Below, piece by piece: positions 15,876 to 23,794 of a DNA stretch of 23,957 nt. Positions within the stretch are counted from its first letter, which is position 1. Each line of letters starts with the position of its first letter. Below the pieces are notes generated by a model that worked only from the letters and a program-made list of their open reading frames with translations, did no database searches and was not told where the DNA came from. Made by a program: the position numbers and the translations under genes. The stretch comes from Acidithiobacillus montserratensis (GTDB lineage: Bacteria > Pseudomonadota > Gammaproteobacteria > Acidithiobacillales > Acidithiobacillaceae), in assembly GCF_018853465.1 (NCBI RefSeq), contig NZ_JABBOU010000072.1:1-23957 (forward strand), read 5' to 3'.

Positions 15876-16328
15876 ATGAACCCCGCCGCTCCGCAAAAGC
15901 CTCCGGTTGCCCCCCTCCTGCAATTCATATTGCATGATGGCCAACGGGTGGTTTTTGTCCTGCAGTACGATCCCGATCATCTCGCCGCAATCCGGGCTAT
16001 TTTTCAGGAGCATCGCGGCGTCTGGCGCAAGCCTTCCCGCGCCTGGGTCGTCCCTCAGGGCGCCGCCCGGGAGATAATGGCGGAACTCGCTGAAATGGAT
16101 CCCGACCGGTTTCCGCTCCCCCGATCCGAGGCTTTCCTCGAAAAAGCGACCCAGAATCCCCGTGCTTTTGTGGCCCCGCAGCTGGATGTGCAGATACAAC
16201 CTTTGACCGATGGGCGCCAGGCCGTGCGTTTTGCCTACGACCCCGTCCTGGTCACGCTGCTACACAAAATGCGGGGCCACTGGCATAAACCCTGGTGGGT
16301 GGTGGATTCTCCTCTACAGTTAATCTAA
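15876..16328 (+). CDS. Small protein with two HARP-like repeats, the second cut short
   Basis: 150 residues from an ATG at 15876 without a clear ribosome site. Two copies of one pattern are visible. Residues ~24-57 have VVFVLQYDPDHLAAIRAIF, EHRGVWRKPSRAWVVP. Residues ~115-144 have AVRFAYDPVLVTLLHKMRGHWHKPWWVV. The shared core is V.F.YDP.L...., a helix, then RG.W.KP...WVV. This resembles the HARP domain of SMARCAL1-type annealing helicases: strands, a helix, then Trp-rich strands that bind forked DNA. The second repeat ends right after WVV, so the gene may be truncated, perhaps by the event that brought in higBA. A SNF2 helicase lies 800 bp downstream in the same direction, suggesting a functional or evolutionary link. 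The domain call is by eye. Confidence 0.6.
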   Translation: MNPAAPQKPPVAPLLQFILHDGQRVVFVLQYDPDHLAAIRAIFQEHRGVWRKPSRAWVVPQGAAREIMAELAEMDPDRFPLPRSEAFLEKATQNPRAFVAPQLDVQIQPLTDGRQAVRFAYDPVLVTLLHKMRGHWHKPWWVVDSPLQLI

Positions 16329-16397
16329 GCCGGAAACACCCGTTGATTGCGAGCATGCTATTTTCGATTGCAAGCCGTTACATATAGCCCTCACTTT

Positions 16398-16679
16398 TTA
16401 GGCCGCGATATGTCGAACACCTTTAGCCACTCCCCGCTGCCGGGCCTCCCAGAGGTCGTAAGCCACTTGCATTCGTAACCAGAATCCAGCCTCTACACCA
16501 AGTGCTGCCTCGAGACGTAGTGCCATGTCTGCACTGACGCCCGATCGCCCATTTAATAGCGCCGACAAGGCTTGTCTAGTCACGTTCAGCGCCTTCGCAG
16601 CGTCGGTGACACTCATGTCTTCCGGCAAGTACTCACGCAACACCTCGCCGGGGTGTGCGGGATTGTGCATTTCGCTCAT
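16398..16679 (-). CDS. higA: HigA-type XRE antitoxin
   Basis: 93 residues. The start MSEMHNPAHPGEVLREYL is the classic HigA/VapI N-terminus. It is followed by the helix-turn-helix VTDAAKALNVTRQALSALLNGRSGVSADMALRLEAALG and the FWLRMQVAYDLWEAR motif. It binds HigB and represses the operon. It lies nine bases after the toxin gene; toxin-first order is normal for hig loci. The C-terminus (VAKGVRHIAA) is ordinary. Confidence 0.95.
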   Translation of the reverse strand: MSEMHNPAHPGEVLREYLPEDMSVTDAAKALNVTRQALSALLNGRSGVSADMALRLEAALGVEAGFWLRMQVAYDLWEARQRGVAKGVRHIAA

Positions 16680-16688
16680 GACACCCTC

Positions 16689-16967
16689 TCAGTGGTAATC
16701 CAAATAATCGACCAGCTCCGTATCTTTACCATCGAAACGGAAGATCAGTCGCCAGTTTCCGTTCACGTTCACCGACCAGAATCCCTCCAGATCGCCGGCC
16801 AGTTTGTGTAGTCGCCATCCCGGCGCATTCATTTGCTCCGGGGCCTCTGCCGCATCCAATGCCGTGAGAAGCACCCGCAACTTGGCGGCGTGTGCCGGCT
16901 GGATGCCCGCTTTGCTGCCCGTGCGGTAATACACGTCGAGGCCTTTGTGGCGGAATGTTTTAATCAT
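16689..16967 (-). CDS. higB: HigB-type toxin (mRNA interferase)
   Basis: 92 residues from the ATG at 16967 (MIKTFRHKGLDVYYRTG). A TTG at 16973 would add two residues but lies inside the predicted -10 box, so ATG is preferred. Family motifs are GIQPAHAAKLRVLLTALDAA, PGWRLHKLAGDLEGFWSV and NGNWRLIFRF, matching RelE-like HigB toxins that cleave translated mRNA. The promoter at 16974-17002 predicts an mRNA beginning at or near the start codon, with no room for a ribosome site. Confidence 0.94.
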   Translation of the reverse strand: MIKTFRHKGLDVYYRTGSKAGIQPAHAAKLRVLLTALDAAEAPEQMNAPGWRLHKLAGDLEGFWSVNVNGNWRLIFRFDGKDTELVDYLDYH

Positions 16968-16973
16968 GGTCAA

Positions 16974-17002
16974 TATGTAAACCGCAACGCGACGCTTGTC
17001 AA
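16974..17002 (-). promoter_or_regulatory. Predicted sigma-70 promoter of higBA
   Basis: On the minus strand, TTGACA (17002-16997) and TACATA (16979-16974) are separated by 17 bases. The expected transcription start is about seven bases after the -10 box, which is the higB ATG itself. The -35 box is a perfect consensus. Confidence 0.6.
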
Positions 17003-17135
17003 CATTCTGCGTCGACTTGGTCCCGGGTCATAGGGACGGGCGCAGTGCTATTTCAAACGGTCAGGTTTTACAAGGTGCACTGACATCTGGGACACTCGCG
17101 ATCTGGACATTGGCGTTGGAGTATCCTGCCGAGGT

Positions 17136-20100
17136 ATGGCGACACAAGCATATGGAAAAACCTGGTGGGGTGCCCAGTGGCTCAATGCACTGACCCATAT
17201 CGATTACGACAATCGGCTGCCACGTGGTCGTACCTACGCGAACCGGGGTGCCGTCACCCGCCTGGAAGTCCGTGGGGGCCGCATTCGTGCCCAGGTCAAA
17301 GGCTCCCGAGCGCAGCCCTATCAGGTCGAGGTCGATGTTCCCCCAATGTCCCCTGCGCACACCCAAGCCTTGGTCGAAGCATTGATCAGGGATCCGTTGG
17401 TTATTTCGCGGATGCTCAACCGGGAGCTAGACCCCGCTGTTCTGGAGCAGGCCCAGTCCCTGGGCATTGCGGTCTTCCCAGCGCACTGGAAGGATCTGTC
17501 CATGCGCTGCTACTGCCCGGATTGGGCGGTGCCCTGTAAACACATCGCAGCCGTAATCTACCTGGTAAGCCGGGAAATCGATGGCAACCCTTTCTTGGTG
17601 TTCTCACTCAGAGGCGTTGATTTGATTGAGGCGCTGCGAGAGCGACACATCATTATCGCCAGAGAGGCACAGGCCGCCTTGCCTTCTGTGGAAATGCTCT
17701 GTGTGGAACCGGCCGGGGCTGTAACTGTAAGCACCCCGCCTTGGGAAGGCACGCCTGCGACGCACTTTGCCTTCGACTACACCACCCTTTCGGACATCGG
17801 TAGCGATTTGATCCATGTCCTCCCGGCCATCCCCACCTTTTTCCCACAAGGGGATTTCAGGGTGATGTACGAGAAGGGGTTGAAACGGGTTGCTCGCCAA
17901 GCGCGGCGGGCACTGGAATTCCCGGCGGATATCTCCATGGCCTGGGATGCTGAAGAAGATCCTCGCCTGGAAGTGGACGCGCACTATCAAGCTATCCTGC
18001 GGGGCCATTCGCAATGTGCGGATTGGTCCGCCCTGGTGGCCGCTTTGGGATCTCTCAACGAAGCCGACCTGCCTGATCTGCAACCTTCAGTCACCCATTT
18101 CTATCACGTGCGTATGGCTGCGCTGCAGTTGATCGCCCATGGAGCCGTCGTACCACAAATCTTCACGCTCCCCAAAGGCGAAATCGCCCTACGTTGGCTG
18201 CCTGCCATGATGGATGAGCAGGTCCGTCTGTTGCTGGAGCGACTGGGGGTGTTCCTGCCACAGGGGCTGTTGCTATACCGGTCTGGCCGCGCGGTGGTGG
18301 AGCTGTCTGGCGTGCATCAGGCACTGACACTCTGCAGTCTGATGCTGGACAAGCACATCTGGCTTGGGGCAGATATGGATAGGGACAAGTCCGCAATATC
18401 GAAAGTCTCTACACTTTTCTTCGGTTCGCTCCGGGGGCATTTTGATGGCCCCGGAGAGGGAGCCATCCCTTCGGGGATACAAGTCTGGCTCTCGCGTCTG
18501 CATCTGGGCCAACACCCTCAGGCGCCCGTCCTCTGGTTGGAGGAGACGGTTTCGGGCTTTGCCCTGACGCTCGGGGTCGAAACCAGAGATTCCCCCTTGG
18601 GAGGGAAACCCGTTCCTTTCGCGGATTTTCTGACTGAACCCACATGGGAGGATTCCCGTTACCGGGTATTACTGACGGTATCGCTCCTCGCGGAATATTT
18701 TACCCCGTTGCAGGACTACATCCGCGATGGCGCGACCATACCGGTAGCGCTCACTCCAGAAGCCCTGCCCACTTTTTTGTTGGATACGCTGCCAACGATC
18801 CGCTTGTTGGGTATTCGTGTTGTCCTGCCCAAGGCCTTGTCCAATCTGTTGCGACCGCGCCTGTCCGTGCGGATTCAGGGCAAGAAGGGCACCTCCACCG
18901 GAGTCCTTCACATCGATGAGCTGTTCCGCTTCGACTGGACCGTGGCCATCGGTGATCACCAACTCAGCCGCACAGACTTCGAGGCACTGGTCACGACCGC
19001 CCATGTCGTGGTCCGATTCCGGGGAGAATACGTGCTGTTGGATCCCGCCGAGATCGAGCAGCTGCGTGTCCAGTTGGAAAAACCGGCGGTACCCTCCGGG
19101 CACGAACTCCTGCGGATTGCCCTGGCAGAAGAATACGCCGGGAGCCCCATCGTATTGGATGAAACCGCGCGCGCTTTACTGCACCGGTTGAGCGAAATCG
19201 GTGATCTCCCGCCGCCCGTCGGCTTGCACGCCACCCTACGCGCCTATCAGGAACGTGGCTTCGCCTGGCTCTACCGGAACTTTCGTGCGGGCCTCGGCAG
19301 CGTTATCGCCGATGACATGGGTCTGGGTAAGACCCTGCAGGTCATCTCGCTCCTGTGCCAATTGAAGGAAGAGGGGGAATTGGACAGCGCCAAGGCGCTG
19401 GTCATCGTCCCTACCAGTTTATTGACCAACTGGACGAAGGAGATAGCCCGCTTTGCTCCTCAACTCACCACGGGAATATTCCATGGTGTGACCCGGGTTT
19501 TGGAATCCGCGCGCCCGGACGTCCTGCTCACCACCTATGGCGTTATTCGTTCCGATGCGGCACGGATCAAGAAAGCCTCCTGGCGTGTAGTGATCATCGA
19601 TGAAGCGCAGAACATCAAGAACCCCACCGCCGCCCAGACCAAGGCAGTCAAGGCCATTCCGGCCCGATCCTTCATCGCCATGAGTGGGACACCTGTGGAA
19701 AACCGTCTGTCCGAATTCTGGAGCATCATGGATTTCGCCAATCGCGGTTTATTGGGTCCTTTGCCCCGATTCACCAAAGAATTCGCAGTTCCGATCCAAA
19801 ATGACCACAACCGGAAGGTCATTCAGCGATTTGTAAAAATCACCGCGCCCTTCCTGTTGCGGCGACTCAAATCCGACAAGCAGATCATCAGTGATCTGCC
19901 GGATAAGATCGAGCAGGATGATTACGCCACACTCACCCGGGAGCAGGCTGCCGTATATGAATCCGTGGTGCGGGAATCCCTGCGGGTGATCAGCGGCGAA
20001 TCCGATACCTTCCAACGCCAGGGACTGGTTTTGCAGATGATTCTCGCCCTAAAGCAGGTCTGCAACCATCCGGCACAGTACCTGAAGCAAGGCGACAAGA

Positions 20101-20633
20101 GCGCGTCCCTTTCGGGTAAGGCGGAGCTCCTGCTGGATCTGCTGGATCCCATCGTCGCCAATCATGAGAAGTGCCTGATTTTCACTCAGTTCCGGGAAAT
20201 GGGAACCCTACTGGCGGCCTGGATTCATGAGCACACGGGACGCGCTCCGCAATTTCTTCACGGCGGAGTCAGCCGCAAAAACCGGGATACCATGGTAGAG
20301 CGTTTCCAGCAGGATCCTACGGAACGGCTGCTGATCCTTTCTCTGAAGGCCGGTGGAACCGGCTTAAATCTGACCGCAGCCTCTCATGTTATTCACTATG
20401 ATCTATGGTGGAATCCTGCTGTGGAGGCCCAAGCCACGGATCGCGCCTACCGGATCGGGCAGCAGCGGAATGTGCAGGTGCACCGGCTTATCACGCGAGC
20501 GACCTTCGAGGAGCGCATCAATGAAATGATGCAATCCAAGCGCGATCTGGCCGACCTCACTGTCGGGACGGGGGAGCAGTGGATCGGAAGCATGAGCAAC
20601 GCGGAGTTGAAAGATGTTTTCAGCCTCGGATGA
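17136..20633 (+). CDS. SWIM zinc finger - SNF2-family helicase protein
   Basis: 1165 residues. The N-terminus (YGKTWWGAQWLNALTHIDY, then RLPRGRTYANRG) is that of SWIM-domain proteins. The SWIM finger follows at Cys125, Cys127, Cys134 and His136 (CYCPDWAVPCKH). A long middle part (about 180-690) has the usual insert of SWIM-SNF2 proteins. The two-lobed motor has Walker A DDMGLGKTLQ (726-735), DEAQ (822-825), SGTPVENRLSEFW, LKAGGTGLNLTAAS and QATDRAYRIGQQ (about 1099-1110). It is an ATP-driven DNA translocase, probably cytoplasmic, with the SWIM finger helping nucleic-acid or protein binding. Finger and motor are often separate adjacent genes; here they are one. The real target is unknown; roles in repair, replication or defence are possible. 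The start lies almost on GAGG, an unusual spacing. A TGA-broken small frame follows two bases after the stop. Confidence 0.92.
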   Translation: MATQAYGKTWWGAQWLNALTHIDYDNRLPRGRTYANRGAVTRLEVRGGRIRAQVKGSRAQPYQVEVDVPPMSPAHTQALVEALIRDPLVISRMLNRELDPAVLEQAQSLGIAVFPAHWKDLSMRCYCPDWAVPCKHIAAVIYLVSREIDGNPFLVFSLRGVDLIEALRERHIIIAREAQAALPSVEMLCVEPAGAVTVSTPPWEGTPATHFAFDYTTLSDIGSDLIHVLPAIPTFFPQGDFRVMYEKGLKRVARQARRALEFPADISMAWDAEEDPRLEVDAHYQAILRGHSQCADWSALVAALGSLNEADLPDLQPSVTHFYHVRMAALQLIAHGAVVPQIFTLPKGEIALRWLPAMMDEQVRLLLERLGVFLPQGLLLYRSGRAVVELSGVHQALTLCSLMLDKHIWLGADMDRDKSAISKVSTLFFGSLRGHFDGPGEGAIPSGIQVWLSRLHLGQHPQAPVLWLEETVSGFALTLGVETRDSPLGGKPVPFADFLTEPTWEDSRYRVLLTVSLLAEYFTPLQDYIRDGATIPVALTPEALPTFLLDTLPTIRLLGIRVVLPKALSNLLRPRLSVRIQGKKGTSTGVLHIDELFRFDWTVAIGDHQLSRTDFEALVTTAHVVVRFRGEYVLLDPAEIEQLRVQLEKPAVPSGHELLRIALAEEYAGSPIVLDETARALLHRLSEIGDLPPPVGLHATLRAYQERGFAWLYRNFRAGLGSVIADDMGLGKTLQVISLLCQLKEEGELDSAKALVIVPTSLLTNWTKEIARFAPQLTTGIFHGVTRVLESARPDVLLTTYGVIRSDAARIKKASWRVVIIDEAQNIKNPTAAQTKAVKAIPARSFIAMSGTPVENRLSEFWSIMDFANRGLLGPLPRFTKEFAVPIQNDHNRKVIQRFVKITAPFLLRRLKSDKQIISDLPDKIEQDDYATLTREQAAVYESVVRESLRVISGESDTFQRQGLVLQMILALKQVCNHPAQYLKQGDKSASLSGKAELLLDLLDPIVANHEKCLIFTQFREMGTLLAAWIHEHTGRAPQFLHGGVSRKNRDTMVERFQQDPTERLLILSLKAGGTGLNLTAASHVIHYDLWWNPAVEAQATDRAYRIGQQRNVQVHRLITRATFEERINEMMQSKRDLADLTVGTGEQWIGSMSNAELKDVFSLG

Positions 20634-20635
20634 CC

Positions 20636-20842
20636 ATGAGCGTTGTTCTCGAAAATTCGCCCGGCGTGGGCATCCCCTTCATTGGAGAGTGAACCATTTC
20701 GGGAGCTGAAACCACCTATGCCGCATCCTTGGGCGTCGCCGCGCACCTGTGCTCAGCCCAGGGAACCAACGAAATCAGGTTAGTGGGACCAGCCCTGGAA
20801 TGGTTCACCCTCGGGGCCGCCCATGGACTACTATGCGTGTAG
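20636..20842 (+). pseudogene. Possible small gene interrupted by an in-frame TGA
   Basis: Starts with ATG two bases after the SNF2 stop. Eighteen codons (MSVVLENSPGVGIPFIGE) are followed by TGA (20690-20692), and the same frame then stays open for 48 codons (TISGAETTYAASLGVAAHL ... GPALEWFTLGAAHGLLCV) to TAG. No family is recognised. It could be a decayed gene, a programmed readthrough, or chance in GC-rich DNA. Confidence 0.25.
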
Positions 20843-20938
20843 GGTAGAGGACCGCAACGATAAAACTTAATTCATTAATTGTGTTTACTCTGCTTTCAGT
20901 TTCGTCGTAAAATTACAGAAGCACATGAGGCGAGAAAA

Positions 20939-21568
20939 ATGATTATTGGCGTATTGAATCAGAAAGGTGGTGTTGGCAAGACAACGTTATCTGTGAATAT
21001 TGCAGCCTTTCTAGCACAAGAAGGCTCACGAGTTTTACTGATTGATGCGGATCCACAAGGAAGCTGCTTGGATTGGGCAGCTACACGCAAAGATGAACCA
21101 CTCTTTTCAGTCGTGGGATTGCCTCGTGCATCTATCCACAAGGAGCTTGGGCAGATTGGCGCGGGTTATGACCACATTATTATTGACGGTCCGCCCAGAG
21201 TTACAGACTTAGCCCGTAGCGCGATCATGGCTAGTGACTTAGTTCTGATTCCAGTACAACCTTCACCGTATGATATTTGGGCGGCTGACGAAGTTGTACA
21301 GCTCATACAAGAGGCTATCGTATATAAAAGCGACATGAAATGTGCATTTGTTGTTAATCGTAAAATCGCAAATACAGCGATAGGCCGTGATGTGCGTGAG
21401 GCCTTAGCAGCTTTTCCAGTGCCAATCTTGGAAGCGACCGTGACACAACGTGTTATCTACGCAGAAGCCGCTGCCCTAGGGAAAGCTGTTTTTGAGATTG
21501 ATGCTGCAGGACCTGCAGCATCAGAAGTTTCTGCATTGGTAGCCGAGTTGATGGAGTTTACAAAATGA
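20939..21568 (+). CDS. parA: ParA/ParF-type partition ATPase
   Basis: 209 residues from the ATG at 20939 (GAGG about eight bases upstream); a longer frame from 20879 lacks a ribosome site. The deviant Walker A box is KGGVGKTT (9-16). The Walker A' region is DADPQGSCLDWA and the Walker B region DHIIIDGPPRV, followed by the family-typical SDLVLIPVQPSPYDIWA. The short length and absence of an N-terminal helix-turn-helix place it in the type Ib (ParF-like) group. It drives plasmid segregation together with the RHH protein encoded downstream, which it overlaps by four bases. The AT-rich stretch upstream (about 20860-20930) likely holds the promoter and may hold the centromere. Confidence 0.94.
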   Translation: MIIGVLNQKGGVGKTTLSVNIAAFLAQEGSRVLLIDADPQGSCLDWAATRKDEPLFSVVGLPRASIHKELGQIGAGYDHIIIDGPPRVTDLARSAIMASDLVLIPVQPSPYDIWAADEVVQLIQEAIVYKSDMKCAFVVNRKIANTAIGRDVREALAAFPVPILEATVTQRVIYAEAAALGKAVFEIDAAGPAASEVSALVAELMEFTK

Positions 21569-21795
21569 GCGCGAAGAAAATTCAAATAGGGTCAAGACCA
21601 ACTGGCAAAGTTGCCGTTGATGAGTGGGTTAAAAATAGGGAATCTGCACTTACCGGAAAAGAAACCACAAAACGGCTGACAATTGATGTACCAGAAAGCT
21701 TGCACAGAAATATAAAGATGCAATGTGCAGCACGTGGAACCAAAATCGCTGATGAGGTGCGCGAGATTCTTTTACAGAAATATGGAAATGTGTAA
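21565..21795 (+). CDS. parG: ParG-like centromere-binding protein
   Basis: 76 residues, the same length as ParG of plasmid TP228. It starts within the parA stop (ATGA overlap). It has a flexible basic N-terminal half (KKIQIGSRPTGKVAVDEW) and a C-terminal ribbon-helix-helix (TKRLTIDVPESLHRNIKMQC, then AARGTKIADEVREILLQKY). It would bind the centromere and repress the operon, while its N-terminal tail stimulates the ParA ATPase. The functional call rests on size, fold and operon position. Confidence 0.85.
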   Translation: MSAKKIQIGSRPTGKVAVDEWVKNRESALTGKETTKRLTIDVPESLHRNIKMQCAARGTKIADEVREILLQKYGNV

Positions 21796-21850
21796 ATACG
21801 ATTAAACGATTTTACATCTAAACAGAAATCATCTGATCTGGGAGATCGAC

Positions 21851-22894
21851 ATGAGCGGAGAAAAACCATCCGGTCCAGTGCAAATTGGAATGACGCTCGG
21901 TGATTACCTAGTGGAGAGGTTGAAGGCAGCCCAAGCCTCACAGGAGCAAGGAGAAGAAGAACAATCCAAAAAAAGTCGGCGCCTGATCGACCGGGATCAT
22001 AATGAAGCATCACAAGTTGTAAAATCTGTTGGACCATCAATTAGAAAACCGCCTAAGGGTGATAATCAAACCGATTTTTTTATCCCAGCCCTCTACGATG
22101 TGGGCACTCGTGATAGCCGCTCAATCATGGATGTGGCAGTGTTTCGTTTGTCTAAGCGAGACCGAAGAGCTGGTGAAGTGATACGCTACGAGCTTACGGA
22201 CGGATACGTAGAAGTATCCTCTGGGTCAGCTGGTATGGCTAGTATTTGGGACTACGACCTTGTATTGATGGCGATTTCTCACCTCACAGAGTCTATGAAT
22301 CGGTTCCGAGAGGGGAAGGGAGATAAACCTGGCCGCGTATTCCGTCCACACGTTGCGGATGTCCTCAAATTTTGTCGTCGAGCTGATGGTGGCAAGCAGA
22401 AAGATGATCTCGTAGAAACTTGCATTCGATTAAATACCACGCACGTTGCCATGCAGCGAACGAGAAAAGCGAAAAACGGTCGCGTAGTAACCATATCTGA
22501 AGGCGAAGCCTTGATTAGCCGCTACAAGGTCGTCAAAAGCGAAACGGGAAGGCCAGAGTACATTGAGATTGAGTTGGCTGATTGGATGTATCGCGAAATC
22601 GCCGAAGGCAAGAATCCGGATGTGTTAACAGTCCATCCCGACTATTTTTTGATCGATCCTGGTATTGGTCGTTTTCTCTATCGATTAGCGCGGCGAGCAG
22701 CGGGCAAAACTGAAGCAAAATGGTCATTCAAGGTTCTTTATGACCGCAGTGGTAGCGCGGGAACATTCAAAGAATTCTGTCGAATTCTGAGACGCATAAT
22801 TGAAGCCAATGATCTACCTGAATATACCCTTCAGGAGGAAGAAGGACAGTCCGGACCGCTGATGCTTATGAAACACCGAGAAGCGGACACCTAA
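21851..22894 (+). CDS. repA: Replication initiator protein RepA (RPA family)
   Basis: 347 residues; GGGAG lies seven bases before the ATG. After a charged N-terminal region (Gln/Glu/Lys-rich, about 25-75), the block DFFIPALYDVGTRDSRSIMD and MDVAVFRLSKRDRR matches the RPA-type initiator family. Further conserved stretches are WDYDLVLMAISHLTESMNRF and VHPDYFLIDPGIGRFLYRLAR, with a C-terminal winged-helix-like part. It binds iterons and, with DnaA, opens the origin. The iterons begin five bases after its stop, with one inverted copy close to the gene end. This supports an active theta-type replicon. Confidence 0.92.
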   Translation: MSGEKPSGPVQIGMTLGDYLVERLKAAQASQEQGEEEQSKKSRRLIDRDHNEASQVVKSVGPSIRKPPKGDNQTDFFIPALYDVGTRDSRSIMDVAVFRLSKRDRRAGEVIRYELTDGYVEVSSGSAGMASIWDYDLVLMAISHLTESMNRFREGKGDKPGRVFRPHVADVLKFCRRADGGKQKDDLVETCIRLNTTHVAMQRTRKAKNGRVVTISEGEALISRYKVVKSETGRPEYIEIELADWMYREIAEGKNPDVLTVHPDYFLIDPGIGRFLYRLARRAAGKTEAKWSFKVLYDRSGSAGTFKEFCRILRRIIEANDLPEYTLQEEEGQSGPLMLMKHREADT

Positions 22895-22899
22895 AACTT

Positions 22900-23170
22900 G
22901 GTGTGTAAAGTACGGAAAAACAGCCCTATGTAAAACCCCTCTTGGAACCATTGAGACAAAAAACATCCCTTTCTGTGGATAACCCGTACTTTACACACCG
23001 CATCCCGTACATTGCACACCTGATTACGTACTTTACACACCGCATCCCGTACATTGCACACCAGCAGAAAACTTAGTCTATTGATCTAAAAAGATTTTTA
23101 TTTATTTTTGCCACCTAAATCTTTATTAAAACTAATAAAAACTAAATAAAACCCACAAAACTGTGGATAA
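22900..23170 (+). other. oriV: Iteron origin of replication (oriV)
   Basis: Four direct iterons start at 22985, 23006, 23027 and 23048, exactly 21 bp apart. They alternate between CGTACTTTACACACC and CGTACATTGCACACC. One inverted copy of the first type lies at 22900-22914. Two DnaA boxes TGTGGATAA (22974-22982 and 23162-23170) flank the array. An AT-rich stretch (about 23070-23160) is the likely unwinding element. Position after repA and these parts make an origin very likely. Confidence 0.92.
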
Positions 23171-23251
23171 CTCTTAGATTTCAAATGACTCCATCAACGA
23201 GTCACTAGGAACTTTACTAAAGATACCACGAACCATCTGTTTTCGGCCTGG

Positions 23252-23413
23252 TCAAGCAATTCTGACCTCATTGAGCAGGTCGGGATGACGATCCAACAGC
23301 TTGAATAGCTTGACCAGGGCCAGCGGCGGCTTGGTTTTGCCATTTTCGTAGCGCGAGAAGGCATTGATGCCGCCGCCGAAAATTTCAGCAGCTTCACGCT
23401 GATCAAGAATGAG
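23252..23413 (-). pseudogene. mqsA: C-terminal relic of an MqsA-type antitoxin
   Basis: About 50 residues remain: LDQREAAEIFGGGINAFSRY, then ENGKTKPPLALVKLFKLLDRHPDLLNEVR and a stop at 23252. This is the HTH end of MqsA-like antitoxins. The N-terminal zinc domain and any toxin gene are missing. Upstream the frame runs into a GC-rich segment with no start, so this is a relic left after recombination near 23411. Confidence 0.8.
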
Positions 23414-23560
23414 CGCCCACTTGCCGCCTACGGCGCCGGGCGCAAACCTACCCCGGCGGGGACCCTGCTGGTCCCCCTGTCCGCGCCTTTGGCTTGCCGG
23501 GTCGACCCCCTTCGGGGACTACGTCCCCCACTGCTGATAGCAGCGGCTCCCCCTCTAGTT
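23414..23560. other. GC-rich hairpin-rich segment, possible transfer or single-strand initiation site
   Basis: Several small dyads occur: GGGGACC/GGTCCCC (23458-23464 and 23470-23476), CCCC...CGGGG around 23506-23517, and CTGCT/AGCAG (23531-23543). The composition differs sharply from the AT-rich DNA on both sides. No gene is supported. Such segments often hold oriT or a priming site; no known nick sequence was recognised. Confidence 0.35.
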
Positions 23561-23736
23561 TTACAAAAGAGGAGTGAATTTGGCGTATAACGTGATTTTG
23601 GTGGTTGAGTGATGGAAATGTACCGGAATAGGATTTGCGTCGATTCTGGGACAGTTTCTGGGCCTTTACAGCGGGATTCTTTGTCGACTTTTTGATCGGT
23701 TGTCGATTCATCGGTGGGGCGGTTCCTCTTGTAGTC

Positions 23737-23771
23737 GTTACAGTCACGATATATGCTTTCGTGACTGTAAC
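23737..23771. promoter_or_regulatory. 13-bp-arm inverted repeat upstream of a short reading frame
   Basis: Perfect arms GTTACAGTCACGA (23737-23749) and TCGTGACTGTAAC (23759-23771) with a 9-base AT-rich spacer. The following frame begins 23 bases later, so this could be an operator. The half sequence GTTAC also occurs in the 5450-5672 palindromes. Confidence 0.5.
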
Positions 23772-23794
23772 CGCTTTGAGGGAGTTTCTTAAAA

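Noticed and set aside
11061..17135. Integron cassette array around the tyrosine recombinase
   Set aside because: Gene cassettes with TA modules would fit, but no attC-like pairs (GTTRRRY with RYYYAAC) were seen and genes point in both directions.
20636..20842. Selenocysteine at the in-frame TGA
   Set aside because: No SECIS-like hairpin was evident directly after the TGA and no selenoprotein family resembles the frame.
22900..23062. CRISPR-like spaced repeats
   Set aside because: The 21-bp periodic units next to repA with DnaA boxes are iterons; spacers are only six bases and mostly repeated.
23448..23747. 99-codon open frame on the minus strand
   Set aside because: It starts at a GTG inside the 13-bp inverted repeat, is low in complexity, and its C-terminal part is just a translation of the GC-rich hairpin block.
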